A DNA stretch of 64,000 nucleotides from Herminiimonas arsenicoxydans (GCA_000026125.1 CU207211.1:3162001-3226000); one strand, 5' to 3'. Counted from the first letter of the stretch, positions 46,102 through 56,095 are shown. The notes: generated from the letters alone by a model not told the origin. Translations and numbers: made by a program.

Positions 46102-46124
46102 AACAGGCATTTAAGATGCATATT
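46102..46124. promoter_or_regulatory. NsrR-like operator, site 2
   Basis: AACAGGCATTT-A-AGATGCATATT repeats the same 11-1-11 layout, centred 64 bp from site 1. Two sites about six helical turns apart on one face would allow cooperative repression. Confidence 0.6.
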
Positions 46125-46459
46125 TAAGATTAAAAAAAATGGCCGGAACTCACGGATCTCTTTTAAACATGCATATCCTATCCAGCTTTAAATTGGATTG
46201 CAATAAAAAACATCAAAAGCATGTCGCCAAAAAAGTTATTGCGATGGAAGGATGAGTAAAAAAACAGCCGGTTTGCAGAGTCAGATTCTGCGCAACCAAG
46301 CCTGTTTAATCGGCGTTCGGCAGCGTGGTAAATATGTTGAAAGAGATGCGGGAAAAGCGCTCTGGCGATCAATCGAATATGCGCATGAATGCGTTACAGG
46401 CAAAAAAAAGGCTCCCGAAGGAGCCTTGAAAATTGAGACCGAATTAAGTGCTGATGCTG
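46125..46459. other. intergenic region between oxlT and ncgA, with terminator
   Basis: No gene recognised. At 46,402-46,427 AAGGCTCC-CGAA-GGAGCCTT with an 8-nt T-run on the minus strand is a clear terminator for oxlT. Confidence 0.8.
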
Positions 46460-47797
46460 TTAGGCATGCGCTGCTGCAGTCTTGCCGCCTGCTGCCGTCT
46501 CTTTCTCCAGGAGGTCCTTGGAGAATTTGACGTGCTTGGCAAGTGCCGGACGCAATGCAACGATAGCCAGGACTGCAGCGGTCAGATCCATACATGCAAC
46601 GGTGTACAGAACGGTAGACCAGGTGCCGGTCGCTTCCATCATCAGGTTGCCGACTGGTACGAACAGAGCGCCGATACCTTTAGCGGTGTACAGCACGCCG
46701 TAAATCTTGCCGATGTGCTTGGAACCGAAGGCATCGCCAGCCAGAGCCGAGAACAGTGAGTACACTTCGCCCCATGCCAGGAACACAACGCCGGACAAGA
46801 TCAGGAATGCCCATGGGTTATGACCGAAGTAGCCCAGAGCGATAATGCCGAAGCCTTCCAGCGTGAACGCGATGACCATGGTTTTTTCACGGCCGATGTT
46901 GTCCGAAATCCAGCCGAACAATGGACGCGAGATACCGTTCATGATGCGATCAAGCATCAGTGCCAGTGGCAATGCTGCCATCACAAAGAAGTACATATCG
47001 ACTTCGAACTCTTTGACGCCCAGATCTTGTGCGATCACGCCGAGTTGAGCAACAGCCATCATGCCGCCGGTAACAACCAGGATGAACATCAAGAACATCA
47101 ACCAGAACAGTTTGGTGTTCAGTGCTTCTTTCAGCGTGTAGTCGCGAGTTGCCTGCAGCAGCTTCTGCGATGCAGGAACTTGACCCTTAGCAGGCGAACG
47201 CAGGAACCATGCTGCGACAAATGCCAGACCGCCTTGCAACAGACCGAAGAACAGGAATGTTTCTTGGAAGCCGGACGATTCGATCATTGCCGCGATAGGC
47301 AGAATCGTTGCAGCGGAACCAGCACCGTAACCACCAGCCGTCAAGCCAACTGCCAGACCACGACGGTCCGGGAACCATTTCAACGCGTTGTTGATACAGG
47401 TTGCGTAGATCGAACCGACGCCGATACCACCCAGCGCTGCGCCGAAGTAGAAACCGCCGAGGGTGGTTGCCTGGGAATTGACTACCCATGCCATACCGAT
47501 GAAAATGGCGCCAAAAGCGACCATCAGGCGTGGGCCGAGCTTATCGATGAAGTAACCTTCAATCGGCGCGAGCCATGTTTGAACCAAAACGAAGATCGTG
47601 AATGCGATCTGGATTTCAGCACGCGCCCAACCGAAAGTACCTTGAATTTCAGGTACGAACAGAGTCCACGCGTATTGAATGTTTGCCGTTGCGATCATAC
47701 AGACCACGCCGACGACGAGCTGCCACCAGCGTGTGCTGCTGGATGTACCGCCCGACAGTGTTTGAGTTGCTGCGTTCATGTTGTTCCTCATGTCCAT
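46460..47797 (-). CDS. oxlT: oxalate/formate antiporter (MFS)
   Basis: A 445-residue major facilitator of the OxlT type. It opens with WWQLVVGVVCMIATANIQYA and TLFVPEIQGTFGWARAEIQI, shows GYFIDKLGPRLMVAFGAIFI and has a basic residue in the late-helix region FSALAGDAFGSKHIGKIYGV as in OxlT. It should exchange oxalate for formate across the inner membrane. No formyl-CoA transferase or oxalyl-CoA decarboxylase genes are adjacent. Confidence 0.82.
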   Translation of the reverse strand: MDMRNNMNAATQTLSGGTSSSTRWWQLVVGVVCMIATANIQYAWTLFVPEIQGTFGWARAEIQIAFTIFVLVQTWLAPIEGYFIDKLGPRLMVAFGAIFIGMAWVVNSQATTLGGFYFGAALGGIGVGSIYATCINNALKWFPDRRGLAVGLTAGGYGAGSAATILPIAAMIESSGFQETFLFFGLLQGGLAFVAAWFLRSPAKGQVPASQKLLQATRDYTLKEALNTKLFWLMFLMFILVVTGGMMAVAQLGVIAQDLGVKEFEVDMYFFVMAALPLALMLDRIMNGISRPLFGWISDNIGREKTMVIAFTLEGFGIIALGYFGHNPWAFLILSGVVFLAWGEVYSLFSALAGDAFGSKHIGKIYGVLYTAKGIGALFVPVGNLMMEATGTWSTVLYTVACMDLTAAVLAIVALRPALAKHVKFSKDLLEKETAAGGKTAAAHA

Positions 47798-48494
47798 TGG
47801 CTGTTTTGGTTAATGTGCAAATCAGTCAATGCTTGGATTGAATATTTACCTGTGCCAAAAGCACAGGCCACTCTCAAGGTTTGCTAAGGCAGCCATATAC
47901 ATGGTCCGGTCGATCGCCGTTCCGCCTCCGCCCTGACGATTCAAATGCGAATCGCCACAACGGTGGTGTAGTTCGGTCCTACACCATCTTGAGTAACAAC
48001 CCATTCACCCGAGCAGATCGCTCAAGCCTCACCGTGATTCAGGCACTGGATTTTCCGATCGCTGACGCGTCTCGGTCACCGTTGTTAGACGGCGTGAAAA
48101 TCGCATGAATCAAGGAAGACAAGACAAACAGCGGGTAGCCATTTATCTCAGAATAAGGTTAGGTCACCGTTAAGATTTCGTGACGATACGGTCTTGCCAT
48201 TGAGCGATCAATACGTATTTTTACGTAGCATATCTACGTGTAAACACGTAGTCGATCACAACAAAAAATCACGATGTGATATATCTAGCGGGAATATGAG
48301 ACATCATTTTCAAGCATGCAAAAAAAGCGCTATCGCATAGCCAGCTTGATGTCCCGGCGATAGCAGGCGGATGAAATACAGGTAGCTTGAACAGATTCTG
48401 CAGCATGAAAAGAGCTGCGGTGAAGACCGGATTTTTGTTCACTTATTTTCGTGCGACCGGTTTTTTGTTCACACTATCCTTACAAAAGCGCCGC
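47798..48494. other. 700-bp intergenic region with a perfect palindrome and direct repeats
   Basis: No supported gene. CTACGTGT-AA-ACACGTAG (48,234-48,251) is a perfect 18-bp palindrome, preceded by TACGTA twice (48,212 and 48,222). GACCGG(A/T)TTTTTGTTCAC occurs at 48,425 and 48,455 (period 30 bp, one mismatch). The oxlT promoter lies at the left side. Confidence 0.5.
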
Positions 48495-49013
48495 TTATTT
48501 GGCGAGTGCTTTTTGCGCGCGATATCTGGCAGAACGCTTCGGCATCAGCATCGATCCGCTGCAACCCGGCGCACCGCAATGGCATGCAAATGCGCGCTTG
48601 ACTGTCGGCGTATGGCGCTCTTCGTAGATCAGCGCATAGTCGTAACTCAACTCCTCGCCGGCTTCGATTTCCTGCAGCGCATAAATATAGACGCGCCCGT
48701 CCTCATGCTCGATGGCTTCGCAGTTGGGTTCGCATGAGTGGTTGATGAAACGCGCTGCATTGCCGTCTTTGCCGCCATCGATGATGCGACCGTCGTTGAG
48801 GCTGAAGAAATAGGTATGGTTAAGCGGACCTTGGGCATCCGCCCTGTCCAGCGCCTGCTCCCATTGAATCCGCTCGCCCTGATATTCGACTATGCAGGTG
48901 CCGGGCGCGATCATGCAGCGGGCAAAAATGCCGGTGCCGTGGATGGTCGAGGTGTTGACTATATATAGCGGCTCAGATGTCGCGTCGGGGGCGCAAACGG
49001 GTGACGTTTTCAA
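48495..49013 (-). CDS. SET-domain protein-lysine methyltransferase
   Basis: A 172-residue, almost pure SET domain. Seen: GTGIFARCMIAPGTCIVEYQ, RFINHSCEPNCEA (cofactor-binding and pseudoknot motif), GEELSYDYAL and a post-SET zinc motif CHCGAPGCSG. Such proteins transfer methyl groups from S-adenosylmethionine to lysines. Bacterial copies are uncommon and resemble eukaryotic ones; the target could be a ribosomal or nucleoid protein. There is no secretion signal at the N-terminus. It stands alone next to an XRE-cupin regulator gene. Confidence 0.88.
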   Translation of the reverse strand: MKTSPVCAPDATSEPLYIVNTSTIHGTGIFARCMIAPGTCIVEYQGERIQWEQALDRADAQGPLNHTYFFSLNDGRIIDGGKDGNAARFINHSCEPNCEAIEHEDGRVYIYALQEIEAGEELSYDYALIYEERHTPTVKRAFACHCGAPGCSGSMLMPKRSARYRAQKALAK

Positions 49014-49100
49014 TTTGATTCGATTTCCTGTGGAAGTGCAGACAGGAATTTTACCGGGAAGAGATAAAAAGCGGATGTTTACATCAGCGCATGAGCAGCA

Positions 49101-49697
49101 TCAAAACGTCGCAGGCGAATTGACCCATAAAACGCGTGCAACATCCTTGCCGATGTTGCTGTAGCCGTGCGGCAGACTGCTTGGAAAGGTGAATGCATCG
49201 CCAGGCCCTACGGTGTAACACTGATCGCCAAGACGCAGCTCCAGCGTGCCTTCCAGCACATAGCCGACCTCTTCGCCTGCATGTTCGATCTGACCGTCGC
49301 TGGCGGTACCGGGCGCAACGATATGTATATTCGCCTGCAATAATCCGCCGCGCGTCGGCAGCACCAGACGCTCGAGCGAGATGCCGCCGGCCTTGATCAC
49401 CGGGCGCTCTCCCTTGCGCAGGATAGGCCCGGTCGCCGGACCGTCTTCCGACATCAGGCTGGAAATATTTGTCTCCAGCGCCATGGCCAGACGGTGCAGC
49501 ATGGCCAGTGACGGCGTGGCGCTGCCGCGCTCGATTTTGGAAATCAGGCTTTCGGAACATGCCGCCTTCTGCGCAAGCTGCAGCAGGGTCAGACCGGCCA
49601 CCAGTCTGGCATGACGCAGGCGCAGGCCAAGGCTGGCCGTCGGCGATTTTTTTTCAAGCTGTTCTGTCCCCGGAGCGGGGATACGTTTACTAGTCAA
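49101..49697 (-). CDS. XRE-cupin transcription regulator
   Basis: A 198-residue regulator with an N-terminal XRE HTH (GLTLLQLAQKAACSESLISK followed by IERGSATPSL) and a C-terminal cupin (EHAGEEVGYVLEGTLELRLG, FPSSLPHGYSN), the PuuR-like layout used for control of amine and amino-acid catabolism. It lies 39 nt after the amidohydrolase gene in the same direction, so it may regulate the liv-amidase operon. Confidence 0.85.
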   Translation of the reverse strand: MTSKRIPAPGTEQLEKKSPTASLGLRLRHARLVAGLTLLQLAQKAACSESLISKIERGSATPSLAMLHRLAMALETNISSLMSEDGPATGPILRKGERPVIKAGGISLERLVLPTRGGLLQANIHIVAPGTASDGQIEHAGEEVGYVLEGTLELRLGDQCYTVGPGDAFTFPSSLPHGYSNIGKDVARVLWVNSPATF

Positions 49698-49736
49698 TTG
49701 GTGATCCGCGTGTCATGTCTGCCGCATTGGAAAATA

Positions 49737-51035
49737 TCATCGGCTGGCCAATTCGACCAAGGTGTAAGCCAGCGCCTGTGCGCCGAGCAGCAAATCTTCC
49801 GGCGCAGTTTCTTCGGCAGCATTGTGACTGATTCCCCCTTTGCTTGGCACAAATATCATCGCCGTCGGGCAGTAATCTGCCAGGTACATCGCATCATGGA
49901 AAGCGCCTGAAGTCAGGTGCAGCGGGGCCGGACGCCCGGCCTGCGCGCTGGCGCGGGTACACGCACGTTCGATCAACGTCAGCATCGCTTGCGGAAAGTG
50001 CGTAGGTGCGCGCGAGAAAAAACATTCGACCGTGATGTTGCCGCGCCACGGAAAATCAGCAGTCGCCCGATGTAACAACTGTTCAAAACGATCCAGCACG
50101 CTGGCATCTACGCAACGCATATCGATCGTAAATTCCACCGTGCCGGGAATCGTGTTGACCGAGTTCGGCCCCACCTGCCAGCGACCCAGTGTCAGGCGTA
50201 CATTGCTGGCCGCCTCCTGGGCGGCATGAGCGTAGAGTTGCTGGGCGATGCCGACTGCCGCCGCCATTGCATCGCTGCGCTTGTCCATCGGCGTCGTACC
50301 TGCGTGCGCAGCCATGCCATTACACACCACGCGAAACCAGCGCACGCTCTGGATGCCATCCACTACGCCCAGCCCGGCACCGGCACGTTCCAGTACCGGC
50401 CCTTGTTCGATATGCAGTTCCACACAGGAGTCCAGCGGCCGGAGCGGTGCGCGGCGCGACACATCGCTGGCTTCGGCGAGGCAGGCGTCAAGCGCAGCGC
50501 CGAAGCTGATTTGATCTTTATCCAGCACGGCCCTATAAGCAGTCAAACGTTCCGGCTCCACATAGGCGCTGGAACCCATCGCGCCGGGGCCGAAGCGGCT
50601 GCCCTCTTCATTCGTCCACGCCACCACCTCAATCGCACGACGAGTAGTAATACCAGCATCGTTCAAAGCGGCAATAACTTCCAAACCGGCAATCACGCCA
50701 TACGCGCCATCCAGCTTGCCGCCCACCGGCTGCGTATCGCCATGGCTACCCGTCAATACCGGCGGCAGATCGGTGCTGCCGGGACGACGGAAAAACAGAT
50801 TCGCGCATTCGTCTATCTCTACTTCGCAACCGAGGCTGCGTGCGAGTTCAATCAAATGGCGGCGCGAAGCGAGGTCGATCGGCGTCAAGGTTTCGCGCGC
50901 TACACCGCCGTCGTCGCGGCCACCAAATTGCGCCAGGGCGGCAATCGCTTTTTGCAAACGCTCATTATTGATACTGTCCTGCGCCTGCTCGGCCAGTTGC
51001 GTCGCTGCTGTGTTCGATGTGTGTACTTGCATCAT
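49737..51035 (-). CDS. M20-family amidohydrolase (N-carbamoylase / allantoate hydrolase type)
   Basis: About 432 residues from the ATG at 51,035 (AGGA upstream; the longer frame overlaps the amidase gene). Zinc-binding features: TGSHGDTQPVGGKLDGAYGV (H and D), WTNEEGSRF (E), ELHIEQGPVLE (H) and SKGGISHNAAEE (H). This is the di-metal core of N-carbamoyl-L-amino-acid hydrolase, beta-ureidopropionase and allantoate amidohydrolase. It probably cleaves a ureido or amide bond in the substrate imported by the neighbouring ABC system. The substrate is not determined. Confidence 0.85.
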   Translation of the reverse strand: MMQVHTSNTAATQLAEQAQDSINNERLQKAIAALAQFGGRDDGGVARETLTPIDLASRRHLIELARSLGCEVEIDECANLFFRRPGSTDLPPVLTGSHGDTQPVGGKLDGAYGVIAGLEVIAALNDAGITTRRAIEVVAWTNEEGSRFGPGAMGSSAYVEPERLTAYRAVLDKDQISFGAALDACLAEASDVSRRAPLRPLDSCVELHIEQGPVLERAGAGLGVVDGIQSVRWFRVVCNGMAAHAGTTPMDKRSDAMAAAVGIAQQLYAHAAQEAASNVRLTLGRWQVGPNSVNTIPGTVEFTIDMRCVDASVLDRFEQLLHRATADFPWRGNITVECFFSRAPTHFPQAMLTLIERACTRASAQAGRPAPLHLTSGAFHDAMYLADYCPTAMIFVPSKGGISHNAAEETAPEDLLLGAQALAYTLVELASR

Positions 51036-51045
51036 GTTGTCCTGT

Positions 51046-52359
51046 TCATTGTTGAGTAGCGAAACTGCCTTCCAGCAAAGCGGCAGCCGCCAACGTTTGT
51101 GCATCGCCCCAGCGCGGGCCTATCAGCGTGACACCGATCGGCATGCCGCCTGCGCCGGTTCCCAGCGGCACGTGCACGCAGGGATTGCCAAGCAGCGTCC
51201 ACATCCGATTGAAAATAGGATCGCCGGTCGCTTCCAGCCCTGCCGGCGCTACGCCTTCCGTACTCGGCGCCAGCAAAATATCGACATCATTGAAAATGCC
51301 GGTCAGTGCGCAACGCGCGGCCACCGCCAGTTCCTGTGCGGCAAAATACGTCGCCCCATCGATCGCGTTGCCGGCCGCAATAAACCGGACAAAGGCATTG
51401 CTGAAACCGTCCGGATTGGCCTGCGCTTCCGGCGCAAAGGCGAGCGCTGCCTCAAATCCCATGATGCGCATCTGGGCCTCGCTCAATCCCTTGCACTGAT
51501 CCGGCAAGCTGACATCGCTCAGCCTCGCACCGGCCGCTTCCAGCAGACTGACTGCGCGCTCCAGCGCCGTGCGTGCATCGTGACTGGCGCGGTCCCAGTG
51601 CTGGGTACGACAAATACCCAGACGCAGGCGCGTCTGTGCGACGGCCGGCAATGGCGAGAGCGGCAGGCGCGACAGGGTGCCGATGAAAAAAGCGGCATCG
51701 CCGACACTGCGCGCCAGCACGCCCACGGTATCCAGACTGGGCGACAGGGACTTGATACCGGCCAGCGGCAGCATGCCGTAAGTCGGCTTGTAACCGACCA
51801 CGCCGCAGTACGCAGCCGGCCGCACGATGGAGCCTGCCGTTTGCGTGCCAAAGGCCACCGGCACCATGCCGCAGGCAACCGCCGCCGCCGAACCGCTGGA
51901 AGAACCGCCCGGCGTATGTACCTGCAACGTGCCGTCCGCCTTGTGCGTGCGGTGCGGGTTGCAGGTAGGGCCCGGATGGAAGGTCGCAAATTCGGTGGTG
52001 ACGGTCTTGCCCATGATGACGGCACCTGCGTTGCGGCAGGCCGCGACGCAGATTGCATCCGTCTGCGGTTGATGACCGGCATAGATGGGCGAACCATAGG
52101 TGGTCGGCATGTCGGCGGTATCCATCAGATCCTTGACGCCTATCGGCACCCCATGCAGCGCGCCTCCGGGAGCCTGCGCGTCGAGCCGGCGCGCCTGGGC
52201 GATGGCTTGCGCCGGATCGAAATGCTGCCATGCGTGCACCGCCGGCTCCATCTCTTCTATGCGTGCAATGCTGGCACGCGCTACTGTTTCGGCTGACACT
52301 TCGCGGCGTGCGAGCCGCGCAGCCAGCTCCTGCAGCGACAAATCCGGGAAATCGTTCAT
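51046..52359 (-). CDS. amidase (amidase signature family)
   Basis: A 437-residue AS-family hydrolase. The Ser-Ser-Lys triad is visible: K in GVPIGVKDLMDTADMPTTYG, and the serines in TPGGSSSGSAAAVACGMVPV and GTQTAGSIVRPAAYCGVVGY. It hydrolyses an amide to acid and ammonia. It lies 12 nt after livF and upstream of the amidohydrolase, so the pair probably degrade one imported compound in sequence. GatA is excluded by the absence of gatB/gatC and by the context. Confidence 0.88.
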   Translation of the reverse strand: MNDFPDLSLQELAARLARREVSAETVARASIARIEEMEPAVHAWQHFDPAQAIAQARRLDAQAPGGALHGVPIGVKDLMDTADMPTTYGSPIYAGHQPQTDAICVAACRNAGAVIMGKTVTTEFATFHPGPTCNPHRTHKADGTLQVHTPGGSSSGSAAAVACGMVPVAFGTQTAGSIVRPAAYCGVVGYKPTYGMLPLAGIKSLSPSLDTVGVLARSVGDAAFFIGTLSRLPLSPLPAVAQTRLRLGICRTQHWDRASHDARTALERAVSLLEAAGARLSDVSLPDQCKGLSEAQMRIMGFEAALAFAPEAQANPDGFSNAFVRFIAAGNAIDGATYFAAQELAVAARCALTGIFNDVDILLAPSTEGVAPAGLEATGDPIFNRMWTLLGNPCVHVPLGTGAGGMPIGVTLIGPRWGDAQTLAAAALLEGSFATQQ

Positions 52360-52371
52360 GGCCGTTTCCCC

Positions 52372-53079
52372 TTAGCCGAAGTAGGCTGCGCGCACATCAT
52401 CGTTGCTGGCCAGCTCTTCTGCCGTACCTTCGGCCATCACACGACCCTGCGACAATACATAGCCGTAATGCGAAATGGCCAGCGTCTGGCGCGCGTTCTG
52501 CTCCACCAGCAGCACGGTGATGCCGAGCGCATTAATACGGCGGATCACATTGAAGTTTTCCTTCACGTACAGCGGCGACAAACCCAGCGACGGCTCATCG
52601 ATCACCAGCAGTTGCGGCTCGGCCATCAGGCCGCGCCCGATCGATACCATGGCCTGCTCGCCGCCCGACATGGTGCCGGCCAGTTGCGCCGCCCGTTCCT
52701 TGAGACGCGGAAAAATTTCATACACGCGCGCCAGCCGCTCACGCACGACCGCACTATTGGTGACAAGGAAGGCGCCGAGCGCCAGATTCTCGGCCACGCT
52801 CATGCGCGGAAAAACCTTGCGACCTTCCGGAATGCAGGAGATGCCGCTGGCGATGATCGCATGCGTTTTTTCACCGGCCAGATTGCGTCCGTTCCACAGG
52901 ATTTCTCCCTGGCGCGGCGGCGTCAGGCCGAGAATCGAGCGTATCAGCGTGCTCTTGCCGGCGCCGTTGGCGCCGAGGATGCAGGTGATCTTGCCGGGTG
53001 CGACTTCGATCGAGACGTCGTGCAATACATTCACCTTGTCGTAGCCGGTGGTCAGTCCCTTGACGCTTAAGTTGCTCAT
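52372..53079 (-). CDS. livF: branched-chain-type ABC transporter ATPase
   Basis: A 235-residue ABC ATPase of the LivF type. Walker [10 protein letters not shown], signature [15 protein letters not shown], Walker [12 protein letters not shown], then [12 protein letters not shown]. It overlaps livG by 4 bp (ATGA). It powers the LivHM permease together with LivG. Confidence 0.88.
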   Translation of the reverse strand: MSNLSVKGLTTGYDKVNVLHDVSIEVAPGKITCILGANGAGKSTLIRSILGLTPPRQGEILWNGRNLAGEKTHAIIASGISCIPEGRKVFPRMSVAENLALGAFLVTNSAVVRERLARVYEIFPRLKERAAQLAGTMSGGEQAMVSIGRGLMAEPQLLVIDEPSLGLSPLYVKENFNVIRRINALGITVLLVEQNARQTLAISHYGYVLSQGRVMAEGTAEELASNDDVRAAYFG

Positions 53080-53906
53080 TCGTCCTCTCCCAGATAGGCG
53101 GTCTGCACATTCGGATCGGCAGTGATTTCCGCGTAAGTCCCTTCGGCAATTTTCTTGCCGTAGTTGAAAACGATGCAGCGATCGGTAATGCGCTTGATCA
53201 CATTCATTTCATGCTCGATCAATACAACGGTCAGGTTCGACAGCTTGTTGCGCACCTGCAGGATGTCATCCATCAGCGCTTCCGTTTCATCGTGCGTCAT
53301 GCCGGCCGACGGCTCATCGAGCAGCAGCAGACGCGGCTCGCTCAACAGTGCGCGGCAGACTTCGATGCGGCGTCTGTCGATCATGCTGAAGGTCTCCACC
53401 GGCTCGAACATGCGCGCCACCAGCGGCGGGCTGAAGATATGTAGCAGCGCTTCGACCTTGGCGACATAGGCGTCGTACTCGGCGCGGAAAGCCTTGCGAC
53501 GGAACAGGTTGAAAAACAGGCCGTGCTGCATGTGCTGGTAGTCGCCGATGACGATATTGTCGAACACCGTCAGCGGCAGCGACAGACGCGAGCGCTGGAA
53601 GGTGCGCGCCACGCCGCTGCGATAGATTTCCTGCGGCGTCTGGCCGATGACTTCGCGGCCCTGATAAATGATGCTGCCGCTGCTGGCCTTGTACAAGCCG
53701 GTCAGTACATTGAAGAAAGTCGTCTTGCCGGAGCCGTTGGGCCCCAGCAGGCCGAGCACTTCGCCTTCGACGATGTGCAGATTGAGCTGGTCGAGTGCGG
53801 TCAGGCCGCCGAAGCGCATGGTCAGGTCGCGCGCGCTGACCAGGCTAGTCGCGGTCGATGACCCCATGCTTGCTGCATGCATTTCCGTTTCCATGATCGC
53901 GCTCAT
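53076..53906 (-). CDS. livG: branched-chain-type ABC transporter ATPase
   Basis: A 276-residue ABC ATPase of the LivG type. Walker [10 protein letters not shown]; Walker [13 protein letters not shown]-loop [11 protein letters not shown]. The signature region [15 protein letters not shown] departs from the usual LSxGQ: the segment reads [10 protein letters not shown], so the canonical C-loop is weak or absent in this subunit. It overlaps livM by 4 bp and livF by 4 bp. Confidence 0.85.
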   Translation of the reverse strand: MSAIMETEMHAASMGSSTATSLVSARDLTMRFGGLTALDQLNLHIVEGEVLGLLGPNGSGKTTFFNVLTGLYKASSGSIIYQGREVIGQTPQEIYRSGVARTFQRSRLSLPLTVFDNIVIGDYQHMQHGLFFNLFRRKAFRAEYDAYVAKVEALLHIFSPPLVARMFEPVETFSMIDRRRIEVCRALLSEPRLLLLDEPSAGMTHDETEALMDDILQVRNKLSNLTVVLIEHEMNVIKRITDRCIVFNYGKKIAEGTYAEITADPNVQTAYLGEDE

Positions 53907-55069
53907 TGTGCCGCCCTCCGGCTAAAGAAAAGACGTGTCTTGCGCGGCAGCAGTCCATCCGGACGGAACAGCAGGATGGCGATCACCAGTGCCGCATACA
54001 GCAAGACCCGATATTCCTGAATGAATTGCAGTTTCTCCGGCAGCATCAAGACGATAATCGCCGCAGGAATCAGCCCGATGACATTGCCGAGACCGCCCAG
54101 GATCGTGATCGACAGCAGCAGCAGTGAATCGGCAAACGTGAAATTGTTCGGCGCGACAAAACCGACCATCATGCCGTATATGCTGCCGGCAACGCCGGCG
54201 AACAGATTGCCCAGCGTGAAGGCAATCACTTTCCAGCGCACGATATGCAGGCCGAAGGTGGATGCTGCGGTTTCATCGGTTCGCACCACGTCCATGCTCA
54301 AGCCCACCCACGAACGCTCCAGAGCCTTGACCAGCACGAAGACGCAGACAAACAGCAGCAAACTCAACAGGACGTAGTTGACATAGAACGAGAATTCAAC
54401 GCCGAACAGGGTGAAGTTGTCGTTGAAAGCATGACCAAACAAGGTCATCCCCGGCACTTGCAAACCTTGCGGCCCGCCCAGCACGTCGTTGACCTCAAGA
54501 AAGGTTTTGAACAGGATGCCGAACGCGATCGTGACCAGGGCTGCATAGTGACCACGCGTGCGCAATACAGGCCAGATCAGGATCGAACCGATGACGGCAG
54601 CAACAATGCCGGAAATGGCGATCGTCACCAGCGTTGGCAAACCGGTATGCGTAGCCAGCACCGCCGTGGTGTAACTGCCGATGCCAAAGAAGGCGGCTCC
54701 GGCAAAATTACTCACGCCGGAAAAACCGAATTGCACGGTCAATCCCATGCAGGCTGTCGCATACAGCAGGACGCCGCCTATCATCAGCAACACAAAATGG
54801 CTGTCGTAAAATGCCGCGACCAGCGCCAGCGCAGCGAGCAGCGACCAGGCGCGCGCAAGACCAGGCCGGCTTGCTGCCGCCTCTTCTATGCGTTGCACGG
54901 TGCCGAGTTTTTTGCCCAGCAGGGTCAGCCCCAGCGCCACGATAATCAGCACGCCCACCGCCAATTGCGATTCCGCATGCAGGAACAGCCACATGTAGAC
55001 GGTGATTCCCAGCGTTGCGAGCGTCAGTACCAGTGCTGCCGACTTTTTATTCAATTTAATGTCGCTCAT
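53903..55069 (-). CDS. livM: branched-chain-type ABC transporter permease
   Basis: About 388 residues with roughly ten hydrophobic helices. LTVQFGFSGVSNFAGAAFFG is the LivM-type motif. ATG at 55,069 directly follows the livH stop (TGATATG), indicating coupling; a longer frame starts at 55,099. It forms the channel with LivH. Confidence 0.87.
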   Translation of the reverse strand: MSDIKLNKKSAALVLTLATLGITVYMWLFLHAESQLAVGVLIIVALGLTLLGKKLGTVQRIEEAAASRPGLARAWSLLAALALVAAFYDSHFVLLMIGGVLLYATACMGLTVQFGFSGVSNFAGAAFFGIGSYTTAVLATHTGLPTLVTIAISGIVAAVIGSILIWPVLRTRGHYAALVTIAFGILFKTFLEVNDVLGGPQGLQVPGMTLFGHAFNDNFTLFGVEFSFYVNYVLLSLLLFVCVFVLVKALERSWVGLSMDVVRTDETAASTFGLHIVRWKVIAFTLGNLFAGVAGSIYGMMVGFVAPNNFTFADSLLLLSITILGGLGNVIGLIPAAIIVLMLPEKLQFIQEYRVLLYAALVIAILLFRPDGLLPRKTRLFFSRRAAQ

Positions 55070-55070
55070 A

Positions 55071-56000
55071 TCAAACCCGTTCGCTAGATTTTTCGGCAAT
55101 CAGCCCGGTTGGTTTCCAGGCCATCAGAATAATGACGACTGCAAATGCGAAGACGTCCTTGTAGGCACTCGGAATATTCGGGATCAGCGCCGGCAGGGTT
55201 GCACTACCCAATACCTGCAGACCGGCAAACAGGAAGCCGCCGATGATCGCGCCGTAAATATTGCCCAGACCACCGAGAATCGCCGCCGCAAATCCGATCA
55301 CGCCCAACAGCAAACCGACGTTGAAATTGATCTCGTTGTAATACAGTCCGTTCATCACGCCAGCCAGCGCAGCCATGCCGGAGCCGAGTGCGAACGTCAG
55401 CAGCACGACGGCTTCAAAATTGATGCCCATCAGGCGCGCAGTTTCGCCGTCCTGCGCCACGGCGCGTATCGCCATGCCGAGACGGGTGCGGGTAATCAGG
55501 AAGTGCACCCCCGCAATGATGGCCAGGCCGCTCAGCAGAAGAATCACATTGTCTGCACGCAAGGCGAAACCACCGAATTCGATCGCGTCGGTCGGCAGCA
55601 AGGAAGGGAAAGGCTGGGAATTCGAGCCATCGGGATAAAACAAACGCACTGCTTCGCGCATGACCGTACCCAGCATCAGCGTCGCCAGCAGGGTATTCAG
55701 TGGCGGCGCCTTATGCAGCGGCAGCACCAGCCATTTGGCAATCGCCGCGCCCAGCAATCCTGTCACGCATACTGCCGCCAGCACGACTGCCAGCAAGCGT
55801 ATCCAGGGTGAGCCGATGTCCAGCATCAGCACGCCGGTTGATGCGGTAAGGCCGGCAAAAGCGCCAACCATCAAAGTATCGCCATGCGAAAACTTGATGA
55901 CATCCAGCACACCGAAAAACAGGGTAAAACCGACTGCGACCATGGCGTAAATCATGCCCAGCATCAGTCCGTTGAATACATATTGACCGATTACACTCAT
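55071..56000 (-). CDS. livH: branched-chain-type ABC transporter permease
   Basis: About 309 residues, strongly hydrophobic. It starts MSVIGQYVFNGLMLGMIYAM with GGAG 6 nt upstream (56,000); the frame continues to 56,021. VGFTLFFGVLDVIKFSHGD is the LivH signature. It is the second gene of livKHMGF. Confidence 0.87.
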   Translation of the reverse strand: MSVIGQYVFNGLMLGMIYAMVAVGFTLFFGVLDVIKFSHGDTLMVGAFAGLTASTGVLMLDIGSPWIRLLAVVLAAVCVTGLLGAAIAKWLVLPLHKAPPLNTLLATLMLGTVMREAVRLFYPDGSNSQPFPSLLPTDAIEFGGFALRADNVILLLSGLAIIAGVHFLITRTRLGMAIRAVAQDGETARLMGINFEAVVLLTFALGSGMAALAGVMNGLYYNEINFNVGLLLGVIGFAAAILGGLGNIYGAIIGGFLFAGLQVLGSATLPALIPNIPSAYKDVFAFAVVIILMAWKPTGLIAEKSSERV

Positions 56001-56095
56001 CGCTCTCTCCGTTTGAATCAAGTCTTGCTGCAGGCCGGACGCACGCCCGGCCCGCAGCTTCGTGCTACGTCAGATCCGCCTTGTCTGGCAGACGA

